From positions 30,583-94,582 of the forward strand of contig JAFUYH010000041.1 of assembly GCA_017470605.1 (NCBI GenBank): a stretch of 64,000 bases of DNA, given 5' to 3'. The DNA is from Treponema sp. (lineage in GTDB: Bacteria; Spirochaetota; Spirochaetia; Treponematales; Treponemataceae). Numbering within the stretch: the stretch's first letter is position 1; each line of letters begins with the position of its first letter. Positions 34,812-43,557 of this stretch are shown here, piece after piece. The position numbers and the translations under genes are program-made. The notes beneath the pieces were generated by a model. The model was given only the letters and a program-made list of their open reading frames with translations. It did no database searches and was not told the origin of the DNA.

Positions 34812-35531
34812 TTACCAGTTATCAACCATATCATCTTCATCTCTGTTCTGAAGATCATACAAGTCCGTTACCGCTCTGATATCATCAAAATAAACATAGT
34901 ATGTACCACGAGCTTTCATAGGATTACAGTCAATGCGGAAACCAAGAAGACGAAGACCAGGCTTATCTCCATAGTATGCACTGCTCTGAACAATACCGTG
35001 TTCTCCATCCGGGCTAGGAGGAATTACACAAGTAAGTTTCTTCCATCCAGAGAATCCAAGATTTCCCATGTAAAGCTCAAAGTTATGTCCAAAATAATCC
35101 TGAACAAGAGCATACATTTCATGATCCTGATTTCGTCCGCAAACCCACATAGAAATTGTCTTTGCAGTTCCTTCTACAGGAATAGGACGTCCAGACTTAA
35201 TTGTAAAAGAGTTCTTACCGCGGCGGAAGAATTCAACTTTTACACCATATACCATTGTATCTTCAGCTTCCTTACCTTCATCTTCTTCCAAAGGTTCCTT
35301 CATTGCAGGATTACCTTCAAAAAGACGTCCGGTAATAATACCGTCATCGGCAGAAATATGAACATTCCATGAACCTTCACGTTCAAACTTATCAAGAGAA
35401 ACTTCACGAAGAGCAGAAAGTGCTGAATCTGCACCTACATTTTCCGGATTTGGCTCTTCAAGACTCTGCTGAGCAAAAACAAAACCAGCAGCAAAAAGAG
35501 CAAGTACGCTAACTGCAAGTATCTTTTTCAT
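34812..35531 (-). CDS. flaA: FlaA-family flagellar filament outer layer protein (second of pair)
   Basis: The protein has 239 residues. The signal peptide MKKILAVSVLALFAAGFVFA is cut after FVFA. The mature protein has the FlaA features KTISMWVCGRNQDHEMYALV, LGFSGWKKLTCVIPP and YYVYFDDIRAVTDLYD. Spirochaete FlaA forms a sheath around the FlaB core of periplasmic flagella. Its start overlaps the stop of the first flaA-like gene by one base with GGAGG upstream, so the two are made together, probably as partners. The acidic end (DEDDMVDNW) is typical. Confidence 0.88.
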   Translation of the reverse strand: MKKILAVSVLALFAAGFVFAQQSLEEPNPENVGADSALSALREVSLDKFEREGSWNVHISADDGIITGRLFEGNPAMKEPLEEDEGKEAEDTMVYGVKVEFFRRGKNSFTIKSGRPIPVEGTAKTISMWVCGRNQDHEMYALVQDYFGHNFELYMGNLGFSGWKKLTCVIPPSPDGEHGIVQSSAYYGDKPGLRLLGFRIDCNPMKARGTYYVYFDDIRAVTDLYDLQNRDEDDMVDNW

Positions 35532-36283
35532 TATTCTTCTACCTCCGAACCTTCAGATTCTGAATCAGCAAATACATCCTTAAGTTCATATCCGTCATAA
35601 ATAAATGACAGAGAATTAGAAGTATACTTAAGCTGATCAAAGAAAATCATAAAATCATCAACATACTCTTCTGCATCAGAACGGATTCTGAAGCCTACAA
35701 AAGACATGCTTGTTGGTCCAGAACGAAGGTGTGACTGCTGCTGTATCCAGCTTGGAATATTGATAATAATATTGCGCCATCCATGGAAGGCAAGGCTTCC
35801 TGCAGGAAGAACACGAACAGTTCCGCTTGCATCACGAACAAGAAGTTCAATGTAGTAGTTGTAATTTGAACCCCATACCCAGAAATCAATTGTAGAAACG
35901 ATTCCTGTAAATGGAATTTCGTAAGCCTTATCATCCTTTGTAGGATAAACTTCAAACCAGTTATCACCTTTTCTATTAAATGCAGTCTGAATACCCAGCA
36001 CCTTAAGTTCTTTATCAGTACCTTTAAGAAGCTGCCTCAAAGAATTAGGAGCGCCGTCAAAATAATTCTGTTTTGGGAATCCCTCAGCAACAAAACGGCT
36101 GGAATTAATAGCCCAGTCCCAGCTGTAAGGCTTTCCATCATACAGGTAATTCTGCTCTCCAGCAGAATCAAAATCGTCCATTACAAATGTCTCGATGCTT
36201 CTTGAACTTGGCTGTGCAAATACAGGTAGTCCAATTACAAACAGACTTGCAAGACCAACAAAGGCTTTAAGTCCCCTTTTCAT
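35531..36283 (-). CDS. flaA: FlaA-family flagellar filament outer layer protein (first of pair)
   Basis: The protein has 250 residues. The signal peptide (MKRGLKAFVGLASLFVIGLP, then VFA) is cut before QPSSR. Family features are STIDFWVWGSNYNYYIELLV, GSLAFHGWRNIIINIPSWI and DDFMIFFDQLKYTSNSLSF. It is a sheath protein of the periplasmic flagellar filament. AAGGAG lies before the ATG. The gene neighbours fructose-bisphosphate aldolase on the other strand; as far as I recall the same pairing occurs in T. pallidum, which would need checking. Confidence 0.88.
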   Translation of the reverse strand: MKRGLKAFVGLASLFVIGLPVFAQPSSRSIETFVMDDFDSAGEQNYLYDGKPYSWDWAINSSRFVAEGFPKQNYFDGAPNSLRQLLKGTDKELKVLGIQTAFNRKGDNWFEVYPTKDDKAYEIPFTGIVSTIDFWVWGSNYNYYIELLVRDASGTVRVLPAGSLAFHGWRNIIINIPSWIQQQSHLRSGPTSMSFVGFRIRSDAEEYVDDFMIFFDQLKYTSNSLSFIYDGYELKDVFADSESEGSEVEE

Positions 36284-36314
36284 GCAAAACTCCTTGAAAC
36301 TTTATCAACCAGAT

Positions 36315-36346
36315 AAAAGATAAAATATGTTATCTTTTTTATCGGT
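36315..36346 (-). promoter_or_regulatory. flaA leader hairpin and possible sigma-28 -10
   Basis: AAAAGATA and TATCTTTT (36315-36338) form an eight-base stem in the flaA leader. Just upstream on the minus strand ACCGATAA (36339-36346) is one base from the sigma-28 -10 GCCGATAA. A clear TAAA -35 at 15 bases is not present, so the promoter call is weak. TTGACT lies further up. Confidence 0.35.
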
Positions 36347-36499
36347 ACATTCAGTCAAAAATATTATTATTTTTAATTATATTTCCTATATAAATCTTTG
36401 TCAAATCCCTTTTTATTTTACTGAACGTATTTAGTCATTGAATTTTTAGTGATATTGGATTATTATTTTATCAAATCACTTTTATAAAGGATGTTAATT

Positions 36500-37507
36500 A
36501 TGGCTAACATTATTAGTTACAAAGATCTTGGCCTCGTAAACACACGCGATATGTTTGCAAAGGCTATGAAAGGCGGATATGCAATTCCTGCATATAACTT
36601 CAATAATATGGAACAGATGCAGGCTATCATCATGGCTTGTGTTGAGACAAAATCTCCTGTTATTCTCCAGGTTTCAAAGGGAGCACGCGCTTACGCAAAC
36701 GCAAATATCCTCCGCAACATGGCTCGTGGTGCTGTAGAATATGCTCATGAACTTGGATGTGATATTCCTATCGCCCTTCACCTTGACCACGGTCCAAACT
36801 TTGAAGTTGCAAAGGATTGTATCGACAACGGATTCTCTTCTGTAATGATTGACGGTTCATCTCTTCCTTATGATGAAAACGTTGCTCTTACAAAGAAAGT
36901 TGTAGAGTATGCTCACCAGTTCGATGTAACTGTAGAAGCAGAACTTGGTGTTCTTGGTGGTGTAGAAGAAGATGTTTCTGCAGAAGAATCTAAGTACACA
37001 AAACCAGAAGAAGTTATTGACTTTACTTCAAAGACTGGCTGTGACTCACTTGCAATTTCTATCGGTACTTCACACGGACGCTGCAAGTTCACTCCAGAAC
37101 AGTGCACACGCCGTGCAGACGGAACTTTGGTTCCACCTCCACTGGCATTCGACGTACTTGCAGAAATCGAAAAGAAGCTCCCAGGATTCCCGATCGTACT
37201 CCACGGCTCTTCTTCTGTTCCACAGATTTACGTTGCAGAAATCGAAAAGTACGGCGGAAAGATTCCTAACTCTGTAGGTATCCCAGAAGAACAGCTCCGC
37301 AAGGCTGCAAAGTCTGCAGTATGTAAGATTAACGTTGACTCAGACGGACGTCTTGCAATGACAGCTGCTATCCGCAAGCACCTTGTTGAACATCCAGAAG
37401 ACTTTGACCCACGTCAGTATCTTACAGACGCTCGTGCAGAACTCGTAAAGATGTATGCAGACAAGAACAAGAATGTATTCGGTTCAGCAGGACATGCTTT
37501 AGACTAG
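36500..37507 (+). CDS. fba: Class II fructose-bisphosphate aldolase
   Basis: The protein has 335 residues. Zinc and active-site signatures are GCDIPIALHLDHGPNFE (catalytic region with zinc-binding His), TVEAELGVLGGVEEDV, SIGTSHGR and PIVLHGSSSVP, and CKINVDSDGRLA late. It cleaves fructose 1,6-bisphosphate to glyceraldehyde 3-phosphate and dihydroxyacetone phosphate. AAGGATG lies before the ATG at 36500 (MANIISY). Its base composition is less AT-rich and its codon choice more uniform than its neighbours, which fits strong expression. A strong terminator follows. Confidence 0.97.
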   Translation: MANIISYKDLGLVNTRDMFAKAMKGGYAIPAYNFNNMEQMQAIIMACVETKSPVILQVSKGARAYANANILRNMARGAVEYAHELGCDIPIALHLDHGPNFEVAKDCIDNGFSSVMIDGSSLPYDENVALTKKVVEYAHQFDVTVEAELGVLGGVEEDVSAEESKYTKPEEVIDFTSKTGCDSLAISIGTSHGRCKFTPEQCTRRADGTLVPPPLAFDVLAEIEKKLPGFPIVLHGSSSVPQIYVAEIEKYGGKIPNSVGIPEEQLRKAAKSAVCKINVDSDGRLAMTAAIRKHLVEHPEDFDPRQYLTDARAELVKMYADKNKNVFGSAGHALD

Positions 37508-37530
37508 AAAAAAATAAGCAATGAGCAAAA

Positions 37531-37560
37531 AAAATCTCCGGCCATGCCGGAGATTTTTTT
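37531..37560 (+). terminator. Rho-independent terminator of fba
   Basis: AAAATCTCCGGC-CAT-GCCGGAGATTTT, a 12-base GC-rich stem with a three-base loop followed by T's, 24 bases after the aldolase stop. Confidence 0.93.
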
Positions 37561-37596
37561 TATTTGAGCACTTGTTGCGTAGCAAAAATGCGTGAA

Positions 37597-38256
37597 TCAA
37601 GCAATGGCATTTACGACATTGTTTGATTTCATTTTTACTTCCTTAAAAAAATAAAAGACAAGAGGCAGCAGGCAATAAGGTACGGCACATAGAAGTGTAA
37701 ATATAAATCTTGTATTAATCATATACATTGCTTCTACCATTGCAGGCACAAGCAGATATACAAGCGCTGCAAGAGCATAAAGTGCCGCATAAACAATTTT
37801 CTTTTCACCTAACCATCTTTTAGTTTCCTTAATGGAAAACCAGACCTGATAAAGCATAGCAATATACATAAGAGGCTTTACAAACAGGGCAAAAGCAGAA
37901 TATAACCCCTCTGCAGAACTGATTATGCAATAAGGCAGGTAAACCATATAAAATGCACTTGTCAAAGGAAGCGACATTTCAATCTTAAATTCAGCAGAAT
38001 CCCTTGATATAAGAAAAAAGAGACCGTAAAGCAGAATAAGCGGTAAGAGGGACTGCCTAATCAACAGGAAAGCAAAATTTTCTGAAAAAGAAAAAGGTAC
38101 GACCCTGTGTGCAAACAGAAAGAAAGTTCTGAATGCACATACAAGAGCCGCTGCAAATGCCCCGCAAAAAGCAACAGGAAATATCGCCTTATTTTTCAAA
38201 GCCAGACAGACTGCAATCAGAAACAGTATGAACACAAGAAAAGTAAAGAGCATCAT
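37597..38256 (-). CDS. Multi-pass membrane protein, unknown
   Basis: The protein has 219 residues and about six membrane spans, starting at residue 1 (MMLFTFLVFILFLIAVCLAL) and ending near 205 (LLCAVPYCLLPLVFYFF), with a short basic tail. No transporter or enzyme motif is recognised. It overlaps the manA stop by four bases, so it is co-transcribed with manA and the nucleotidyltransferase gene; a link to sugar or envelope metabolism is inference. Confidence 0.75.
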   Translation of the reverse strand: MMLFTFLVFILFLIAVCLALKNKAIFPVAFCGAFAAALVCAFRTFFLFAHRVVPFSFSENFAFLLIRQSLLPLILLYGLFFLISRDSAEFKIEMSLPLTSAFYMVYLPYCIISSAEGLYSAFALFVKPLMYIAMLYQVWFSIKETKRWLGEKKIVYAALYALAALVYLLVPAMVEAMYMINTRFIFTLLCAVPYCLLPLVFYFFKEVKMKSNNVVNAIA

Positions 38257-39068
38257 TTTGCAATAATCCTCATTATGCGGGCAGAACCTTCCACTGTAAT
38301 TTTTTCACCAGGCTTTACTGCATAAATGTCTTCTGCATTAAGTTTTCTTCCTGCACTTTCTCCTGCCATGCGGATTACAGCCTTGTTTTCTTCCAGTACA
38401 TAGATTAACTGAACGCCCTCCGGCTTTCCTTCTGCCTCAGACGGACAGAGCATACTCCAGCCGCCTTTTACTTCTATTTCCTGCAGATTAAAATACTTGC
38501 AGTCAAATTCTTTCGGGAAAGGAGCAACAGGAATCATCTCTTCGCGTTTAATTACAGCAAGACCTTTTTCTATGTGAACTTCGCGACCGCGCCCCCAGTC
38601 ATAAAGACGGTAGGTTAAATCACAAGACTGCTGGACTTCCATAAGGCGCAGCCCCGCACCAATGGCATGAACGGTTCCTGCAGGAATAAAGATAAAATCA
38701 CCTTTTTTTACATTCACGAATTCAAGGTAATCTTCCAGTTTATTCTCTGTAATTGCTTTTGCAAGAACTTCATTTGAATAACCTTCTTTTATTCCGTATA
38801 CAATTTTTGCATCTGGAGCAGCATCAAGAACATACCAGCATTCGGTCTTTCCGCGGTTCCCCTGCCCTTCCAGTTTTACAGCCCAGTCATCATCCGGGTG
38901 AACCTGAATAGACAGAGTATCATCTGCCTGAATAACCTTTACAAGCAGAGGATAATCACCTCCACAAAAAGCCTTAAAATCATCCTGACATCCGTTTGGA
39001 TGAGTAGATGCAATCCAAAGTTCATATCCCCAGATTTTGTCAGATTTTATAGCATTAAGCTTAATCAT
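38253..39068 (-). CDS. manA: Mannose-6-phosphate isomerase, class I
   Basis: The protein has 271 residues, the short (Firmicute-type) form. Zinc-site signatures are LSIQVHPDDDWA, KTECWYVLDA and GTVHAIGAGLRLMEVQQSCD, and the active-site RLYDWGR follows. It interconverts mannose 6-phosphate and fructose 6-phosphate. The ATG follows directly on the stop of the nucleotidyltransferase gene (TAAATG). Together they may feed a sugar nucleotide pathway. Confidence 0.93.
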   Translation of the reverse strand: MIKLNAIKSDKIWGYELWIASTHPNGCQDDFKAFCGGDYPLLVKVIQADDTLSIQVHPDDDWAVKLEGQGNRGKTECWYVLDAAPDAKIVYGIKEGYSNEVLAKAITENKLEDYLEFVNVKKGDFIFIPAGTVHAIGAGLRLMEVQQSCDLTYRLYDWGRGREVHIEKGLAVIKREEMIPVAPFPKEFDCKYFNLQEIEVKGGWSMLCPSEAEGKPEGVQLIYVLEENKAVIRMAGESAGRKLNAEDIYAVKPGEKITVEGSARIMRIIAK

Positions 39069-39983
39069 TTATTTACTCCAAAGTTTTTCAGGATAATAGC
39101 CGTCTTTAATTTTCTTTGCAATTTCATCTTTTACAATCTGACGGTCTTCCGGATAGGTCATTCCAAACCATGTTTCCTGAGATGTAAAGAATTTTATGAT
39201 TCCCTGCTTGTGGGCAATAATATCGCTTGCAGCAACAGGAAGAAGTGCTTCTGCCTTAGGAGAAGAAACATTATTTGCAATAAAGTTTTCCCAATAAACA
39301 TGAAATTCTTCAAAAGCCTTAAGACTGAAACCAAAGAGGTTCATGCTGACCCATTCTTTTCCTGTAAAGTTCACTTTTGTTCCGTCCGGCTGTTCGCTGA
39401 TTACAGAATCATTTTCGCCATAGTAAATCTTAAGATTTTCTACAATGCTTACAAGTTTTTCATCTGCAACTGTACATACACCACGGCTTACAGAACCGCT
39501 GCGACTCATTGTATTGCCAAGAACATATCCAACCATTGCGTGTTCAGGAGAGTCAGGCTCAATAGAAGCAAGATACTTTCCCAGAACATCAAATGCCTGG
39601 CGGCCGTAATAGTCATCAGAGTTGATTACGGCAAATGGAGTTTTAATTGCCTTTTCTGCACACAGCACGGCATGAGTTGTTCCCCAAGGTTTTTCACGGC
39701 CCTGGCTGTCCTTCAGCTGCTGGTCTGTAAGCAGGGATTCATGCTGCTGAAAAACGTATTCTGCATCAAAATTGCGGGCAATGCGGTCAAAAAGCCGCTC
39801 GCGGAAAGCCTGTTCAATATCTTTTCTGATTATAAACACAACCTTTCCAAATCCGCTTTTCATGGCGTCATAGGTTGCAAAGTCAAGGAGACATTCGTCA
39901 TGAAGGCCTACCCCGTCTATCTGTTTTACTCCGCCGTAACGGCTTCCCATTCCGGCTGCAAGAACTAATAATGTTGGTTTCAT
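39069..39983 (-). CDS. Sugar nucleotidyltransferase family protein
   Basis: The protein has 304 residues. The N-terminal nucleotide-binding motif LVLAAGMGSRYGGVKQID and FAVINSDDYYGRQAF (metal-binding Asp) identify the NTP-transferase fold. It is longer than MobA-type enzymes and most like the uncharacterised nucleotidyltransferases found beside sugar-phosphate genes. The substrate is not evident; the adjacent manA suggests a hexose phosphate. First gene of a three-gene leftward unit. Confidence 0.83.
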   Translation of the reverse strand: MKPTLLVLAAGMGSRYGGVKQIDGVGLHDECLLDFATYDAMKSGFGKVVFIIRKDIEQAFRERLFDRIARNFDAEYVFQQHESLLTDQQLKDSQGREKPWGTTHAVLCAEKAIKTPFAVINSDDYYGRQAFDVLGKYLASIEPDSPEHAMVGYVLGNTMSRSGSVSRGVCTVADEKLVSIVENLKIYYGENDSVISEQPDGTKVNFTGKEWVSMNLFGFSLKAFEEFHVYWENFIANNVSSPKAEALLPVAASDIIAHKQGIIKFFTSQETWFGMTYPEDRQIVKDEIAKKIKDGYYPEKLWSK

Positions 39984-40004
39984 TTTTATCCCTCGATTTT
40001 TATG

Positions 40005-40029
40005 CTCCTCGGGTCAAACCCGAAGATGA
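40005..40029. repeat. Short palindromic intergenic element
   Basis: TCGGGT-CAA-ACCCGA in the context GCTCCTCGGGTCAAACCCGA then AGATGAC. It has the same outline (inverted arms ending in ATGAC) as the modules at 17.6 and 19.2 kb, but with different arm sequence. Confidence 0.45.
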
Positions 40030-40031
40030 CA

Positions 40032-40733
40032 TTATTGTATAATAGTTTCAAGGGCAAGCTTCATCATGTCCTTGAAAGTTGTCTGACGTTCTTCTGCAGT
40101 TGTCGCAGTTCCCTTAAGGATATGGTCACTTACAGTAAGAATAGTCAGTGCTTTTCTGTTAAATTCAGCTGCCAAAGTATACAGTTCGGCAGATTCCATT
40201 TCAATACCTTTAGCACCGTACTTTTTCCACAGCTTCCAGTTCTGGTTATCATCATAAAAACGGTCGCTGGAAACACACGGACCTACAACTGTCTTAAGAT
40301 TCATTTCCTTAGCCTTGTTATAGGCTGTATAAAGCAAGCCAAAATCAGGAACAGGGGCATAATGCAGCATTCCAAACCTCTGATTTTGAAGAGAAGAATC
40401 TGTACAGGCACCATTTGCAAGAATTACATCGCGAAGTTCAACATCTTCACTTACCGCTCCGCAAGTTCCTACACGAATAGCCTTCTGCACTCCATAGCAG
40501 TCAAATAGTTCATGCACGTAGATAGAAAGAGACGGCTGTCCCATTCCTGTTCCCTGAACAGAAACTTTCACACCTTTATAAGTTCCCGTAAACCCGTACA
40601 TACCACGAACTTCGTTATAACATACTGGATTTTCAAGAAATGTTTCTGCAATAAACTTAGCCCTTAAAGGGTCTCCCGGAAGCAGAATTTTATCTGCAAT
40701 GGCTCCCTGAGGAGCATTAATATGTGTACTCAT
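40032..40733 (-). CDS. deoD: Purine nucleoside phosphorylase, DeoD type
   Basis: The protein has 233 residues, close to the 239 of E. coli DeoD. Signatures are [18 protein letters not shown], the phosphate-binding [27 protein letters not shown] and [14 protein letters not shown]. It splits purine (deoxy)nucleosides to free base and (deoxy)ribose 1-phosphate. The start at 40733 ([15 protein letters not shown]) matches the family; there is no Shine-Dalgarno sequence, but TATAAT stands six bases before the ATG. The kinase gene ends 44 bases upstream. Confidence 0.96.
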   Translation of the reverse strand: MSTHINAPQGAIADKILLPGDPLRAKFIAETFLENPVCYNEVRGMYGFTGTYKGVKVSVQGTGMGQPSLSIYVHELFDCYGVQKAIRVGTCGAVSEDVELRDVILANGACTDSSLQNQRFGMLHYAPVPDFGLLYTAYNKAKEMNLKTVVGPCVSSDRFYDDNQNWKLWKKYGAKGIEMESAELYTLAAEFNRKALTILTVSDHILKGTATTAEERQTTFKDMMKLALETIIQ

Positions 40734-40739
40734 ACTTTT

Positions 40740-40745
40740 ATTATA
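40740..40745 (-). promoter_or_regulatory. deoD -10 box, leaderless geometry
   Basis: A perfect TATAAT, then AAAAGT, then the deoD ATG. A matching -35 at 17 bases is poor (T-rich). No ribosome-binding site is present. Confidence 0.45.
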
Positions 40746-40776
40746 AGGTGAAAACAAAAAAAACAAAAGAGCTAAG

Positions 40777-42825
40777 TCAGACTTTTCCCATGACTTCAAA
40801 TTCCAGTTTTATTTCCGTTCCATGAGGCATAAGAGGCGCGAATGAAAAAAGTGCATCAATCTGATTTGCCCTGTACTGCATGGAATCCAGCCCCAGTCCT
40901 CTTTTCTGCAAACCGCCGGAAAGACCTTTTCCGTCATCGGTTACGGTAACGCAAATACGTGAATTATTTACATCTGATTCCAGGGAAACACAGGCTTCCC
41001 CCGCGCCGGAATGTTTCATTATATTATGCAGTGATTCCTGAATAATCCTAAAAACATTAAGGGCCTGAATTTCAGAAAATGTTATGCCTTCTTTTATTTT
41101 CCATAAATAAATACACCTGATGCCAGACTGTTTTTCAAATGAATTACACAGGTTTCCAATCGCCTTGTTAAGTCCCAGCCGCTCCAATTCTACCGGATAT
41201 GAATTATGAGCATACTGCCGGGTAGTCTGCAGGGTTTCGCCAATCAACTGCGAAAGCTCACTCATTTCCTCCTTAGAAACACTCTTTTCCCGCACGGAAT
41301 AACTCCTGCACAGCATTGAAATGCCGGCAAGACGCTGGCAGATGTCATCATGAAGGTCGTTACTGAAACGCTGACGTTCCATTTCGCTTATCTTTAAAAC
41401 CTGTGCTTCCACCGCAAGCCGCCTGTGTTCTGCTTCTATAACCTGTTCTGTCCTAAGTGCCACATCCCGTTCCAGCTGTTCTGCATACCGCTGGCGGGCC
41501 TGCTGAACCTGGATTCTTACCAAGGCCTGAGCGATATTTATGGAAACGGAGTTTATATAAGGAAGCACTTTTAGGGGCACATTATATAAAAGTCCCCCTA
41601 CTATTTCATCTCCAGAATACAGATATTTAAAAATAAGGGACTGTCCGTTATTTACAAGAGAATAAAAGTCTCCCAGAGTATATGTTTTCCCAATAAATTT
41701 CTGAGAAAGATTTGAATGCCCCCTATAAACAAATTCCGGCTCTACAAGAATTTCTCCAACATCTCTCTTTTCAAATTTAAAAAGAATAAAATCAGAAGCT
41801 TCAAATTCCGCCGTAACATCATTAAGTACATACCTTAAACCTTCTGGATTCTGGGCAAAATTCAGATTCTGCCCCAGCCTTGTTACAAGCCTGAGCATTG
41901 TTTCTGAACGTATGTACATTTTTTGAAGCTGATTAAAGAATTTCTTTTCTTCTTCTGCAGAACGTGAAAGTGAACAGCCGCATGACTCCCTCAGTATAAC
42001 CTCAGAGCCAACATAAAACTTTTTTTCCACATCACACCCTTCCTGCATTTTTTTTACGACATCAACAGCCATTTCTCCCAGCAAACGAACAGACTGGCTT
42101 ACGGTTGTTATAGAAGGATTGGAAAAACGGCTCTGAGGAATATCATCAAAGCCTGTTACGGCAACGTCCTTTGCTTTTAAATTCTCCCGATTCATTTTTA
42201 GAAATTTATATACACCAATTGCCATATTATCATTTGCACACATGACGGCATCAACATCAGCATCAGTATTTTCTTCAAAAAAAGACTTCATTGCTTCTAT
42301 TGCAGATATTTCTGTAAAAAGGGCATTTTTTATAGTATAGGAAAGGTCCCTGTATTTTTCTTTATAGGCCCTCATGCAGTCCAGAAAATATTTTTCTCTT
42401 ATAACCGCATCCTGATGACTCGCTGTTCCGCTGATATACAAAAAATGCCGGTAGCCATGAAAAACAATCATATGTTCTATAAGAGAATGCATTGAGCTTT
42501 CACTTCTTACCAAAAGAGAAGGCAGCTCTTTTATTTCCTGCCCTATTGAAACTACGGGAACATTTCCCCAGATTCTATGTACATCAGAAAGACTTTTAAC
42601 AAGAAAACTGTCAGACAGGACAGAGGCCAGAAGAATTATAAAATCAACGCCAAAAAGCTCTTTATCTGTAATTCTTGAAATGACGGCATCTGTATTAAAT
42701 TCAACATTTTCAACCTGAAAACACACAAGTTCAAAACCAAATTCATCTGCCTTCTTTTTTATGCCTTCATATACAGAAATCTGATATTCTTCATCCAAAA
42801 CTGATAATACTAAGCCAATTCTCAT
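40777..42825 (-). CDS. Histidine kinase with LacI-type ligand-binding sensor
   Basis: The protein has 682 residues from the ATG at 42825 ([15 protein letters not shown]). Residues 1-290 match the sugar-binding half of LacI/GalR regulators ([47 protein letters not shown]) without the helix-turn-helix. No signal peptide or membrane span is seen, so sensing is cytoplasmic. A GAF-like region (about 320-470) and a coiled coil follow, then a HisKA_3 domain ([20 protein letters not shown], His in NDLHDD) and an ATPase domain ([20 protein letters not shown]). It should phosphorylate the divergent NarL-type regulator at 42,871. Ligand unknown, probably a sugar. Confidence 0.9.
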   Translation of the reverse strand: MRIGLVLSVLDEEYQISVYEGIKKKADEFGFELVCFQVENVEFNTDAVISRITDKELFGVDFIILLASVLSDSFLVKSLSDVHRIWGNVPVVSIGQEIKELPSLLVRSESSMHSLIEHMIVFHGYRHFLYISGTASHQDAVIREKYFLDCMRAYKEKYRDLSYTIKNALFTEISAIEAMKSFFEENTDADVDAVMCANDNMAIGVYKFLKMNRENLKAKDVAVTGFDDIPQSRFSNPSITTVSQSVRLLGEMAVDVVKKMQEGCDVEKKFYVGSEVILRESCGCSLSRSAEEEKKFFNQLQKMYIRSETMLRLVTRLGQNLNFAQNPEGLRYVLNDVTAEFEASDFILFKFEKRDVGEILVEPEFVYRGHSNLSQKFIGKTYTLGDFYSLVNNGQSLIFKYLYSGDEIVGGLLYNVPLKVLPYINSVSINIAQALVRIQVQQARQRYAEQLERDVALRTEQVIEAEHRRLAVEAQVLKISEMERQRFSNDLHDDICQRLAGISMLCRSYSVREKSVSKEEMSELSQLIGETLQTTRQYAHNSYPVELERLGLNKAIGNLCNSFEKQSGIRCIYLWKIKEGITFSEIQALNVFRIIQESLHNIMKHSGAGEACVSLESDVNNSRICVTVTDDGKGLSGGLQKRGLGLDSMQYRANQIDALFSFAPLMPHGTEIKLEFEVMGKV

Positions 42826-42831
42826 ACAATT

Positions 42832-42837
42832 ATTATA
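42832..42837 (-). promoter_or_regulatory. Kinase gene -10 box, leaderless geometry
   Basis: A perfect TATAAT, six bases (AATTGT), then the ATG at 42825; no Shine-Dalgarno sequence. On the other strand TATTAT (42859-42864) stands six bases before the ATG of the response regulator, so both divergent genes show the same geometry. Confidence 0.45.
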
Positions 42838-42870
42838 CTTTTTTTCTTGAAAATATGATATTATATAATT

Positions 42871-43524
42871 ATGAGTTATGATGTTTTTGTCATAGATGAC
42901 CACCCTCTTTTCAGTCGCGGACTTGCCCAGCTGATTGAAACGCAGGCAAATTTTAAAGTAACAGGAATGGCAAAAGACGGCGAAGAAGCCCTTGCATTTC
43001 TTCAAGAGCAAAACCCATCTTTGATTATTCTGGATTTAAATCTTGGACAGGAAGATGGGCTTGATTTAATTCGTAAAATTCTGGAAATAAAGCCTGACCA
43101 GAAGATTCTTGTTCTTTCCATGCATGATGAACGTTTTTATTCTGAAAGAGCAATTGCGGCTGGTGCAAAAGGCTACATAATGAAGGAAGAAGCCGAAAGT
43201 CGTGTCATAGATGCCATTAAAACAGTTGCAGAAGGCAATATATATTTGAGTCAGAATGAACGTGAACGAATTGCAAGTAAATCAGATGAAGTTTTTTCTT
43301 CTGATGCCGACATAAGCAAGCTTATTACTCCCCTTTCTGACAGACAGCTGCAGATACTGACTCTCATTGGCAAGGGACTTGGAACAAGCGATATTGCACA
43401 AAAACTTGACCTTAGCATAAAGACAATAGACTCTCACAAAGAAAACATGAAGTCTAAACTGCACTGTGCAAATACCGCCGAACTCCGTCAGCTTGCAATA
43501 GAATGGTTTAATAAAACCCGCTGA
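42871..43524 (+). CDS. NarL/FixJ-type response regulator
   Basis: The protein has 217 residues. The receiver domain has the acidic pair in VFVIDDHPLF, the phosphoacceptor D55 (LIILDLNLG) and the conserved Lys in GAKGYIMKEE. A LuxR-type helix-turn-helix follows (LSDRQLQILTLIGKGLGTSD, SIKTIDSHKENMKSKL). It is the partner of the divergent LacI-sensor kinase, 45 bases away. Target genes are not known; deoD and malQ lie next to the pair. Confidence 0.94.
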   Translation: MSYDVFVIDDHPLFSRGLAQLIETQANFKVTGMAKDGEEALAFLQEQNPSLIILDLNLGQEDGLDLIRKILEIKPDQKILVLSMHDERFYSERAIAAGAKGYIMKEEAESRVIDAIKTVAEGNIYLSQNERERIASKSDEVFSSDADISKLITPLSDRQLQILTLIGKGLGTSDIAQKLDLSIKTIDSHKENMKSKLHCANTAELRQLAIEWFNKTR

Positions 43525-43557
43525 TTAAGTTCCGCCGATAATCCCCCGCTGACCTTT

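Noticed and set aside
38898..39968. Long plus-strand frame (356 codons) opposite manA and the nucleotidyltransferase
   Set aside because: It is an antisense shadow of two well-supported genes, is Cys/Phe-rich with no family match and has no ribosome-binding site.
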